This document shows positions 1-12,000 of a stretch of 22,144 bases of DNA, in pieces (position 1 is the first letter of the stretch; each line of letters begins with the position of its first letter). The position numbers and the translations under genes are program-made. The notes under the pieces are model-generated. The model was not told where the DNA came from. It ran no database searches and was given only the letters and a program-made list of their open reading frames with translations. The DNA is taken from the NCBI GenBank assembly GCA_023247285.1, contig JAHFGU010000002.1:1-22144 (forward strand), in the 5' to 3' direction. The stretch is from Candidatus Omnitrophota bacterium. Its GTDB lineage: Bacteria > Omnitrophota > Koll11 > Aquiviventales > Aquiviventaceae.

Positions 1-3000
1 TGCAGACCGCCCTGCGGCCTCCCTTCATTCCGCCCCTCATGCCGGAAATGCGGATGCCGAAGTCGGCGCGGATGCCGGCAGCCGCTGCCGTTGCGCAGCC
101 GGCACAGGTCGATGCCAGAATCCATGACGTCATCGTGAAGTTTAAGGCTGGCACGTCGGCGGTGGACCAGGCCTGGTGGGCCGCGCGCCAGCCCGATCAG
201 CCAGCGTCGGCAGCCGCGCTGCCTGGCGGCCTCTCCAAGACGCTGGATCAGCTCGGCGCCGGCGTCCAGGTCAGTCCGGTGTTTTCGGGCATCAAAGAGC
301 GGCAATTGACAGAGGGCAGATCCGTCTCGGCGCTCGCTCAGGACACCAAGACGACATTCGCTCGGCGATCCCTGGCCGCGCCCGCCGATGTCGCGGTGCC
401 GGATTTGGGGAGAACCTACAAGCTCACCATCAAGGATCCATCCGTGGACGTGGCAGCCCTGGTCAGCCGGCTGCAACAAGATCCCAATGTGGAATACGCC
501 GAGCCGAACGTGATCTTCCGCACGCTCACTGTCGGCGAGGGCGTTTCCACGGAGGTGCGCCCCGGCACGGCGGCAGCGCTGCTGGCGGAGCAGGGCGCAC
601 CGCCGACGCCGCAGGTCCAGCACGGAGAGCAGGCGGACATGTCGCGCTGGGCTACCCCGGTGATGCTCGACCATCTCGAGGAGCGGCTGGGGCGCGATGC
701 CGACGGCCGGTTGCGGGCGACCGGTCCGGAGCGCGAAGCGCTGGTGGGCGTGCTCAGGCGATTGGCCGACGCCGATGTCGCGCCAACGCCGGCGCTCCGC
801 GAGCGGATTCGGACCATGCAGGATCGCTACACGAGCGCTGCGGTCGCGGCCAAGGGTCCGGAGCCTGTCGCCATGCCGCTTGAGATCGGCGACGTCATCC
901 CTGTGGACTTGACCGGCTCAGCCTCGAAGGAAGCGGTCCTGAAAAGCTTCGCGAGTCTCGCCGAAAGCAGCAACAAGCGCTTCGTCATCCGTCTCCAACT
1001 GTCTGCCTCGCTCGTGAAGGATCCGCCGAGCAATATCGTGGTCTACGGGAAAGACAGCCAGTATCGATACCAAAACACGGACGTGAGCCGGGGCCAGATC
1101 ACGACGGCCAATCCGAATTTCCGGAACAACGAGCTGCTGATCGAGTACACGCCCACGCCCGAATCGGTGTCGACCCAAGGCTTCAGCGCGCCCGGCTTCG
1201 ATCCGACCGCCGGCCTCCGGGAACTCGGGCTGAAAATCTCCACCTCCTCGGGGGCCCCCGGCACGTACCGGCTCACCGGGACCATGAATCTCCTGGAGCT
1301 CAGGCAGGAGAACCTCATCGCCCCGACGACTGAGCCGCCGGTCGTGACCCCGCTGCTGCGCCAAGAGGCCGGCAAGCCTGACGGGGCGCCGCGCCCGGTC
1401 GCCATCGCCGATCATATCGCGGGGGTGAGCGGATACTTCGGCGCCTACGGGATGCTGCAGCGCGGCTCCTTGCGGACGAACACCGCCTTCGGCCGCATGC
1501 TCGAGACCCAGGCTGCGCAGGGCCTCACCGGCTTCCGCGCTATGCCGCTGTTCGACACGCAGCGAGGCCTCGCGATCGGACCGGCGGAGCAGGACAACAT
1601 GCAGTTCCTCCTGAGCGAGCTGGGACGCACCGGCGTGCGCCACCCCATCATGGCGCTCTTTGACGCCGCCTCGGATGTCCCGAACACGGTGCTGCGCCAA
1701 GCGATGACCGATCCGCAGAAGCAGCAAGCCCTCTTCACGGCGCTGGCCCCGTTCATTCGCCAGTTCGGCAAGGCGACGATCCGCGGCACGCCCATCGTGT
1801 GGGAGCCGGTCAACGAGATCCAAGACGTCGGCGCCGAAGTCACAAACCGCCAGAAGCAGCAGTTCATGGAGCGGCTGATCGAGCAGGTGTTCATCCCCGA
1901 AGCGCCCGGCTCCACCATCGCCATCAGCGTGAACGATCCGGTCAAGCTGCGCTTCTGGCTGTACCTGTCCGAGAAATACCGCGACCAGCCGGTGAAGTTC
2001 CTGTTCACCCTCCATCACTACAGCGACGTCCAGCAATTGCCGGCCGTCTGGCAGCTGAACCTTCCCGGGAACGTGGAGGTGGCGATCACCGAGATGGACA
2101 GCCGGCGCGGCTATGCCGAGCAAATCCGCGAAGCGACCCAGCGCGGCTACTCGCGCGTGTATTTCTGGACCGATCAGCAATTCCCCTACGACGCCGCCGC
2201 GCACCGGCAGGCGATCGACGGCCTGATCGCCTCGCAGGCGTTCTGGGGCGGCACGGTGCCGGCGGATGTCACGGCGACGTACCGGTTCTCCCAGCCGATC
2301 TCCACGCGCAGTGAGGAGATGCGGGTGGAGCGGGGCATCTTCACCTTTGAGATGCAAGGGACGGTTCCGGAGCAGCAGCAGACCGTTCGGTTGGATGGAA
2401 GAAGCGGGGTGATCACGGCGCGCAGCTACCGCGGGGATCCCACCCAAGGCTCGTTCTGGGCGCAGGAGACGTTCGGACCCGATGGCACGTACCGGCTCGT
2501 GCGGGAGTCCGACGGGGCGGTGCTTGAGGAGAGCCGCGATCCGCGCCTGGATCGCTACATCTGGCAGGTGCGCTGGCTCCTCAGTGGCGCGGAGCACGTG
2601 GGCATCCTGCAGCCTGCGTCAGAGCCGGGCCTGCGCCCTGCGAAACAGCACCTGCAACATATCCTGGAGCGCATCGGCACCTACTGGGGTAGCGCGCTGC
2701 CGCCGGATACCCAGGTGGTGTATGAAGGTCCCAATGGCCGGCGAGACACCGTTTATGCAAAAGCCGGATGGATCGCTCACGACTCGTGGACGGGCGATTC
2801 CCGCACGTATCATTACGCGGAGGTCGACACGCTCACCGGGGCCGTGAGCCGGATTTCCCAGCAAACCTATGGCGCCTTGGGGACGTTTTGGGTGTCGGAC
2901 GTCTACGAACCGTCAGGCCGCGTGCGCCGGCTCGGGGGCCCGGTCACCGAGGAGCGGTTCGATGCGCGCCTGACCGACTACGTTCGCGAAGTGGTGGACC

Positions 3001-6000
3001 TACAGCGCCGCCTGGAAGTGGAAGCGTTTCAGCTCAAGCCCGACGCCGCGCCGGCGCTGCGGCCGCTCATCGAAGCGCTCGATGTCATGGCCCGGCGCGC
3101 CTCGGCGTTGGGCCCGTCGCAAGCGGCCGTGCAGCCGGCCCGGCACGACGCCCTGGGCCAGCTCGCCGGTCCGGCTGAGATGGCGGTAGAGCTGCAGGCG
3201 AAACAGGCTGCCAAGGCCGATGCGGCGCAGCTCGCAATGCTGGAGCGCCTGCCGGCTGGGCAGGCCGCGGCGACGGCCCCGGCGGCCGGCGAACCAGCGC
3301 CTCAGTTGCAGGAGCCGCAGGCCGAGGAGCCGTCGAAGGCGCCCGAAGCGCAGCGGCCGGCGCTGCAGGTGCCGTGGCGGCTGCCGCAGTATTTGCACCC
3401 GCAGGTGGGCTCGCAGGTACCGAGCATGCGAACAGCACCTCGACCATCAGCAAAGCTGCCCGCCGCCGTCCAGCTTGAAGTGCGACCGCAGTGGGAAGGC
3501 TACTACGATGTGGCCCGGCGCGATGAAAAACTCACCACAGGGTCGCTGATCCTGCAGCCGCGCGGGAGCCTCGGTCCGCTCGAGTACGACGTCCAGGTCA
3601 AAGGCACAGCCCTGTCCAATGTGGCGAGCGTGATCGATCCGCAGCACCGCTCGCCAGCATCGCGGTTCCCGGTCTTCGAGGCCACAGTCGCAAGCGGCGC
3701 AGCCGGGGTCGGCGCTGCGGCGAATACCCGCGTCGTGCAGCCGGAGCCGGCCCCACAACTGGAAACCGCGCAGGGACCCTTGAGCGCGGTCCCTCCCACG
3801 GAGCCCGAGCGCATGCTGGCGGACACCGCGACGGCTCGTCGCAGCCGGTTGAATACGGTGGCTGCGCAGCAGGGCCAGCCGTCCATGTCCTGGACATCCT
3901 GGGCGGCGGAGGGGGCGGCCGTTATCCGTGCGAAGCTGCTCATGCCGGATCCGCGCCGCTCAGCGGGGCAGCCGGCGTCACGCCAGGCGCCTTACATGAC
4001 GTTCGACTACATCTATGTGGAGCCGGCTGCCGGCCGGCCGGCGACATTCGCGGTGCAGGTGACCCCGGACACGCGAATGCCTGACCAGCATGTTGCCGTG
4101 CCGATGTCGAATGAGCTCTACGGCGAATTCCATCAGATCATCACGGATGCCCAGCGCCGCGGCAAGCTCACCGGGGGCCAAGTCGGCGAGATGGACGCGC
4201 AGTGGCCCGTGTTCCAGGCCGGCCGCGATGCGCAGGGGGTGGCACCGGAGCGGCTGAACATCCCAGAGCCTCCGGCGAGTGCCCCGGGCCCTGCGCTGCG
4301 CGTGCGGCAGCCCGCGCCTCTTGTGAGTGATGTGACGAAGGCGGAGCGGGCGAAAGAAGTCCGTGCGGCTGAAACGAAGCTCCCAGCCGCGCGCGCGATC
4401 TTGAACGACGTGCGCACGCTCATCCAGAGCCACAAGTATGCGCAGGTGCCTGCTGCGCTGGGGCGGCTTGGGCCGGATGCTGCCAAGCTCACCAGCGATC
4501 GCGATGCCAGCCGCCTGATCCTCGACACGGTGAAGCAATTACGAAACGAGGCGCGGAACACCTCCAACGCCAGCCGGCGCGTCGAGATCGAGCGGACCAT
4601 CGTGCTGCTGGAGAATGTGCTCTACCGTTCCGCGGTCGAGTTGCCGGCCGCGCCGGTTGCGCGTCCGGAGCCATCATCCGCGCCGGTTGAGCCCGTGCAG
4701 GCGCCGCAAGCGCCGCAGCTTCCCGCAGCGCCTCAAGCTCCCGAACCGGCTCAACGTGATGAAGCGCCCACATCATCGCAGACGATGGACGTGCTCGCGA
4801 AGGCGCGGGAGGCGGCGCTGGCGACAACGTACGCAGACGCGCTCATCACGGTGTCCTCAGCCGATACCGTGCGCGTGGTGCTGGATCAGAATCAAGCCGG
4901 CAAGATCGAGCCGACGCTCTATGTGGCCATGCGGGTGGCCACGTCGGCCGACGGAGCACCCGCACTCATCGTCACGGGGACAGGGGACGCGCCGGTGGAA
5001 CTGTCGGAGCGAGAAATGGCGCTGCTCGGGACGGTGATGGCGTTCCGGTCCGTGACCGAAACGCGGCCCGAGCGCCAGCAGCTGATGCAGCGCGTCGGCG
5101 AGCTGCTCAGCCAGCTTGGCCAACCTGCGCCGTTGGCTCGGTCATTGACGCTGTCCGCTCCGCCGTCACCGACCTTGACATCGCCGCCCGCGGAGCCAGC
5201 GGCGCCGCAGACATCCGCACCGACCAAGCCTGTGGCACAGCAGCCCACCGAGCGCCAGCCGGAGGCGCCTGCGCCCGCAGGGCAGGCCGCGCCCGTGATC
5301 CCATCTCGGCCGCAGGTGGTGGTCGAGCCGCCGCCTGCAGCTGCGGCCCCGACAACTGCGGCGCCGGCCCGCCCCACCGCCGCGCCGTCCGTCACCACAT
5401 CGCCTGCCGCCGCGGCATCGGCGACCGCCGCGCCCGCAGGCACGCCGACGGCACAGCAGCCGGCTGCGGCGGGCGCGCTGGCGCTGACCTCGTTCGATGC
5501 CGTCGTCAAGCGCGCGCTCGCCGTGGACACGACGCATCAGGTGACGACGCTGGAGATCGGCAAGCAGCGCGAGCAGCGCGCGGCCGCCGGGTTCAATCCG
5601 CTCCAACGCGTCAAAGTATTTGCCGGCGCGGAAACACGGCTGGACACCCTCTTTGACGCGGATCGCCGCTGGCCGGACAACCTGCCGGATCCGCGCAAGG
5701 CCGTCGCCCAGCGTGCGATTCAGCGGGCCACCCAGCGGCTCACAGGCAATCTCGCCCAAGATGCGACCGCGTCGTTCATTCAAGGGGTGACGATCGGCAT
5801 GAATCGCGCGCCGGCATCGCCGAATGCGCCGGCTGAGCCAGGCGCACCGACAGGCGCCAAGCCAGGCGAGCCGTCGCTGGTTTCCGCGAGCCAGGCGGCG
5901 GATCGCCAGCAGGCCATGGCTGACGCGACCAAGCGGTATGAAGGTGTTGCGGCGCAAGGCTCGGGGCTCAAGGCGCAAGGCTCAAGGCTCAAGGCTCAAG

Positions 6001-9000
6001 GCTCAGGGCTCGCTGTCCAGAGCCTCCAGTCGCCAGCCGAGCCACCCGTGGCCGCGATGCCGGCGGTTATGGCGGATGCGTCCGGCCCGCAGGCCGTGGT
6101 GCTCCGATCCATCGACAAGGGACCCCTCATGGCCGGCAGCGATGCGGCCAACGGCATAACGCTCGCGGCGATCGACCCGAATGAGCTGGGCGTCATCAAA
6201 GGCCTGATCCGCTCATATCTCATGGACGACAACACGCTCAACCGGGGCACTGGGCGGGGCCAGCCGTCCGTTCCGGAGCAGCAATACCTGGGTGCGTTCG
6301 CTCAGGTCGCCCAGTTGGCCGGTCTGGACTTGTGGCGGCTGCTGGATGGCACCAACGACCGGGCGATTGAGCGGATCGATTACATCGTGCGCACCTTCCA
6401 GACGCAGGATGGCGCGATCAACCGCACCGGGCCGGCGGCCGGCCGGCTGACCCTGGCCGAGTACACGGCCGGCATGACCACCGCGGCGCGGTTCATGGGG
6501 GTGGATCTGCTGCGGCTGTTCAACGATCCCTCCATGAGCGATGCGCTCGGGGTCATCGATTACCTCGTCAGGACGTCCCGCACCGCCGACGGCCACTGGG
6601 TCCGCGGGAACGAGGTGGCGTCTGATCCGCTGACCGATGTGGAGTTCTGGAAGGGCATGCAGGTGGCGGCGCAGGCCATCACCGGCAATGCGGATCTCTC
6701 GGCCTTCTTCACGACGCAAGGCAACGTCCCGGCGATTAACCAGGCGGCATTTATGGTGCGGACTCAGCGCACCGCGGACGGCCACTGGGTCCGCGGCGAT
6801 CGGCTCGCCGAGGGGCAGCTGGACGATCCGGAGTTCTGGGCCGGGATGCGGGCGGCGGCCCAGGCTCTCGGCGGCAACGCCAACTTGCTCACCCTCTTCA
6901 ACACTCCGGCCAACGCCCCGGCCATCAACTCCAGCGCCTTCCTCGTGCGGACCTACCGCACCGCGAATGGCCACTGGGTCCGCGGCGATCAGCTCGCCGA
7001 GGGGCAGCTGGACGATCCGGAGTTCTGGGCGGGCATGAAAGCGGCCGCCCAGGCCTTGACCGGCAGCCCCAACCTCCTGGCCCTCTTCAACAACGACCGC
7101 CTGTGGCCCTTCGCGCCGCAGGATAACAGCGGGGCCATCAGCCAGGCCGCCTTCCTCGTGCGGACCTACCGCACCGCGGACGGCCACTGGGTCCGCGGCA
7201 ACACCGCGCTGACCGATCAGCTCGATGATGCGGAGTTCTGGGCAGGCATGACGGCCGCGGCCAACGCCTTCATCGGCGGCGCCAACTTCTTCGCCGGCCC
7301 GCAGGACCTGCTGACCTTCTTCAACCAGACGGTCACCGACGCCAACGGGGTCACCCGGCCGGCCAACAGCGCGGCCATCAGCCAGGCGGCCTTCCAGGTG
7401 CGCAGCTACCGCACCGCCGCTGGCTACTGGGTCCGCGGCGATCGGCTCGCCGAGGGGCAGCTGACCGATCAGGAATTCTGGGCCGGGATGCGGGCGGCGG
7501 CCCAGGCTCTCGGCGGCAACGCCAACTTGCTCACCCTCTTCAACACCCCGGCCAACGCCCCGGCCATCAACTCCAGCGCCTTCCTCGTGCGGACCTACCG
7601 CACCGCGAATGGCCACTGGGTCCGCGGCGATCAGCTCGCCGAGGGGCAGCTGGACGATCCGGAGTTCTGGGCGGGCATGAAAGCGGCCGCCCAGGCCTTG
7701 ACCGGCAGCCCCAACCTCCTGGCCCTCTTCAACAACGACCGCCTGTGGCCCTTCGCGCCGCAGGATAACAGCGGGGCCATCAGCCAGGCCGCCTTCCTCG
7801 TGCGGACCTACCGCACCGCGGACGGCCACTGGGTCCGCGGCAACACCGCGCTGACCGATCAGCTCGATGATGCGGAGTTCTGGGCAGGCATGACGGCCGC
7901 GGCCAACGCCTTCATCGGCGGCGCCAACTTCTTCGCCGGCCCGCAGGACCTGCTGACCTTCTTCAACCAGACGGTCACCGACGCCAACGGGGTCACCCGG
8001 CCGGCCAACAGCGCGGCCATCAGCCAGGCGGCCTTCCAGGTGCGCAGCTACCGCACCGCCGCTGGCTACTGGGTCCGCGGCGATCGGCTCGCCGAGGGGC
8101 AGCTGACCGATCAGGAATTCTGGGCCGGGATGCGGGCGGCGGCCCGCTTCATCGGCACGGACCTGTTGACCCTCATGAACAACCAGCAGCTGGGCCAAGC
8201 GTTCAACGTCCTGGCCTTCACCGTGCGCACCTACCTCAATATGGATGGGCGGACCATGGCGCGCGGCAAGGACGCGGTGGCCGGTGAGCTCACCGATGAG
8301 CAGTTCTGGACCGCGCTCAGCATCGCGGCGGCGCGCGCCGGCCAGCCGGTCATCGAGTTCCTCAACGACGAGCACAATGCCGCGACGATCGGCATCTTCG
8401 ACTACCTGTTCCGCACCTTCGCCAGCGTGGACAGCGCCACCGGCCAGCTGGTCATGCTCCGCGGCACCGACGCGCCGGATGCGCCGCCGATCACGTTAGA
8501 GACGTACATCGATCTCTTGGCCCGGATCGTGCCGGAAGGCGACATTGTTGCGTTTGCTCGGCAATACCCGAATGCGTTCAGCGTCATGGAGGATGCGGTC
8601 CGCAATAACACCTATATGAAGGACGGCGAGCTGCGGGTGGCCCAGTTCAACGCCGGCCGGGACGCCAAGCTGGCCGCGCCGCTGAGCGTTGAAGAGTGGA
8701 TCGCCGGGTTGAAGATCGCGAATGAGATGCTCGTGCAGGGCGATCAGCAGTTCGTGCAGTTCCTCAACGACCCGGCCAACCTGAACCTCTACAACCGGCT
8801 GGTGTCCACGCTGAGCTTCCGCGCGTACCGCGATGAGCGCACCGGCGAGATGCGGGTTGACCGCACAGGCCGGCGCACCGGCGACGATCCGCTCCTGCGC
8901 GAGTTCCTGACCAACGCCATCGACATCGTGGCGAACGACCAATTCCAGCGTTTCCGCGAGGACGCCCGCGCGCGCGGCATCTTCGACGACGCCAAGCTGG

Positions 9001-12000
9001 CCAGCTTCGTGGTCGGCCTGGCCAACCTGACCCAAGCGAAAGACGGCAAGCTGTGGGTCTACCTGGGCCAGGGGGCCTTGTCCGATCCGACGATGGCGCA
9101 GCACCTGGCGAACATCTTCGGCATTACGCAGGAGGAAGCGCTGAACCGCCTCAAGGACTTGCGCGATCCGTACCAGCCGACCAAGCACCGCGACGGGCGC
9201 GAGGGCGACTTTATCCGGCTGAACGTCCTGCTGGATAACTTCATCCGCGTGGGAGAAAACACGTCGTTCAAGAGCCTCTTCGGGGTCGCGCCGGACAGCT
9301 CCACGCTGGACATCCTGACCAGCACGAACGCGGCCGCGGTCCGCGCGCTGTACGGCATCGCCGGCTCGGTGCAAGCGCTCGAGGCGTTCACGCAGCGCTA
9401 CGGCAAGCGCGTGGACGTGGAAACGCTGCTGCCGATCGCCGCGAAGATCGCGACCTCGAAGGACTTCAAGGACCGCACGCGCGCGCAGTGGGGCCGGGAG
9501 GCGGACGTGATCGACGATCCGGATAGCGCCGATCTCTTCACCGTCCTCTTCCTCGCGCAGCAGGAGGCGATTACCGGCCACGAGCTCTGGCGCTGGCGGC
9601 AGTTCCCAGTGGCCGCACAGTTGTCTTCCGAAATCCGGTTCTTGTCCAGCGAGCTGGGTCGCCAGCGGAAGATGGCCGGCGAGCAGCGCAAGGTGCTCGA
9701 GGCGAAGCTGGCGCTGAACCAGGCCGAGCTGGGCCAGCAGATCCTCCGGCGCGCGGTCACCCTCGACGGGCTGAGGGCGCGAAAGGCGGCCATCGAGGCG
9801 CGAGCGGCGAGCGCGCGCGCAGAAGCTGGCGCCATCGGCCAGCTCGCTTCCGCCACGCCGGAAGCGCAGCAAGGGGGCGTGGCATCGCTGCTCCGGCAGA
9901 CAGACGATCCGCTGTTGGCGGCGGATCTGACCACGATCGAGCGGGAGATCCGGCTCATCGAGGATGAGCTGGCCGTGTTGCAGGGGGCGCCGGCCGGTAC
10001 GACGATTTCACTCAGTGGGGATCTGGTCGGCGATGGGCTCCGCGCGCATGTGCAGCAGAGCGGAACAGCGTACCAACAGGCGCGCGAGACGTACCTCAAG
10101 GCGCAAGAGGCGCTGGTCAAGAAGACCGGGCAGTCCCTGGTCGTTGAGTACATGCCCTATAACCTTTCCGGCAACTTCAGCATCCGGATGCAGGGGACGA
10201 CCCCGGTGGCGTTCATGCAGTTTGGGCTCAACCTCCAGCCGCAGTTTGTCCATGAGGGCGGACAGAAGGCGAAGGAGCAGGCCGCGCACCAGGAGGCGGA
10301 GCAGGCGCGGATCGCGGATCTCTTCCAGCGCGCGCGGGCGCAACAGGCCGCGGCTGCGGCGCAGCAGGCCGTGACAGCGCAGGGCGCGGTCGTGACGGCC
10401 CGCGAGGCCAGCCGGGACATCGCGAAGACCGGCCTCGAGACGGGCACGCTTCCAGACACGGCTACGATGCAAGCCTGGCTGGCCCGCGAGCGGCAGGGTG
10501 CGGGGGAGGATCGCGTGCGATTGGCCGACCGGCGCGCGGAGCAGGCGGCGGCTGAGTCTGAGCTCGCCCTGCTGGGCGGCGCGCCCGCCGCCCCGGTGGC
10601 GCTGCCGGATGATGACCGGATGCTCCAGGTGGACCTGCCGACATTGATCGCGAAGGCGCAGGGCGTGTACGGCGGGGCGATGCGCAGCTCGGTGCAGGCG
10701 CTCAAGGATCAGCTCGGCGCGCAGGGATTCGAGGGCGTCAAGGGGCGCATCCGCCGCGGCATCGCCATGAACATCAGCGCGGGGATGTACGGATCCAAGA
10801 TGTTCGGCTTCGGTCCGTTCGGCCGCGGCGGCGGCACGCCGTTGTTGGCGTCAGCGCAGTACGTCTTTCTTGATCCGACGTACCGGGCGACCAAGGACCT
10901 CAAGCACGAACAGGTGAAGCTGAGCGAGGAGGAAGCCCAGCTTGCCGAGCTGGTCATCGCCGGGGAAGTCAGCGAGACCTACCGCGCCTATGCTGCCGCG
11001 GTGGACGCCAAACGCCTGGCGCAAGACAAGCTGGACGCGGCCATCGCCAAGCAGCAGCGGCTGACCACCAACCCGGATGCCACGATCGAGGTCGGCGGCA
11101 AGAGGGTTCCGCTGGAATCGTTGGCTTCGGCGCGGGTGGAGGTGGAGCAGCGGCGCGCAGATCTGGCGAGCACCGACCGCGCGGTGCAGGAGGCCAAGCT
11201 GCGGTTGATCGAGTGGTCAGGCACGCCAAGCTACGCGCAGGATACGGCAGCGTTCGTGAGCCAGGCGCAGGATCCGGCGGCGGTGCTGGCCGCCACCGCG
11301 CCGGCCCGCTACGCGACGTCGCAACGGCAGCTTCAGGAGCAGATCAACGCCAGCAACGTGCGCATGGCGGAGCTGCGGCGTGACATCGCGCATGAGACCA
11401 AGCCCAAGATCGCCATGGGGATCGCGGGCGGGCCGTTCGGCGTCACGCCGATTCCGCCGTTTATGACCGAGGGGGTGCTGTCGGAGATCCACTATGCCGG
11501 CGAGCAGGTGATTCGGCCGATCGCCTGGCTCTTCAGCGGCGGGAAGGTGAAGGCCAAGGCGAAGAACGCGTGGCGCGAGCAGCGCGCGAATAACCGGAAG
11601 GCGGCGGATGAGGATCTGAGGCAGTGGAACGCAACGGTCAAGCAAGACGCCAAGGATGCGGCGCTGCAGGATGCGCAGGCGCAGCGCGAAGCCGAGGAAA
11701 GCCGGCAGGCCTACGAGGCGATCCGCGCGGAGCGCGAAGCCAAGGAGCGCGAGCTGGCGCGATTCAGGGCCAACGCGCAGACCACTGATCCGGCGGTGAT
11801 GGAGAGCGCGGAGCAGGCGGTGTTCCGGCTGCGGGACAGCGAGCTGCGCGCCCGGACCGCGTTTGACGTGGCGATGGAACAGGCGCGGCAGCGCGGTGTC
11901 GAGCCGGCGGCGGGCAATGCCGCCGCGCAGGCCGCTGCCGTCGGGTCCACGGCCGCGGCGACACCGGCGGAGCAAGCCGCGCGCTCAGCCGCAGTCAGCG

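Larger units (their letters stand above)
6183..9110 (+). repeat. Array of about 15 helical protein repeats with DGxWVRG signature
   Basis: Residues 2061-3036. Repeats of 60-80 residues have two helices and a loop: INSSAFLVRTYRTANGHW, VRG, then DDPEFWAGMKAAAQAL and NLLALFN. The V/I of the VRT motif falls at bases 6207, 6387, 6567, 6756, 6945, 7158, 7398, 7587, 7800, 8040, 8223 and 8409 (twelve clear units). About three degenerate units follow (near YMKDGELRV, DERTGEMRV and AKDGKLWVYLG). Outer units are diverged and central units almost identical, the pattern expected of growth from the middle. The Asp-Gly-x-Trp loop between helices recalls alpha/alpha-toroid (QW-type) repeats, but this is only a resemblance. 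The array is inserted inside OEP-like unit 1. Function unknown; a binding or spacer arm is plausible. Confidence 0.85.

Noticed and set aside
39..80. Possible start codons (ATG at 39, 48, 54, 72) for a gene beginning in this window
   Set aside because: There is no ribosome-binding site upstream and no signal peptide after them, although the product looks secreted. The frame is already open and Pro-rich before them.
176..883. Open frame of 235 codons on the + strand in another frame
   Set aside because: It overlaps the giant frame, has an Arg/Gly/Ala-rich product with no domain, and lies over the readable propeptide-like module.
2266..2990. True RHS/YD toxin repeats
   Set aside because: The Gly/Asp turn pattern is similar, but the YD consensus, a core-ending motif and a toxin tip are absent.
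5952..6014. CRISPR array
   Set aside because: The repeats are 7 bp, directly adjacent and without spacers, inside a coding frame.
6183..9110. Mobile element or transposase explanation for the large direct repeats
   Set aside because: The repeats are in-frame protein modules with period a multiple of three; no inverted ends or transposase motifs were seen.
9540..11900. SMC/Rad50-type coiled-coil ATPase
   Set aside because: No Walker A, Walker B or signature motif is visible. Amphipathic strand pairs between the coils and the Leu-x-Gly unit ends fit OEP better.
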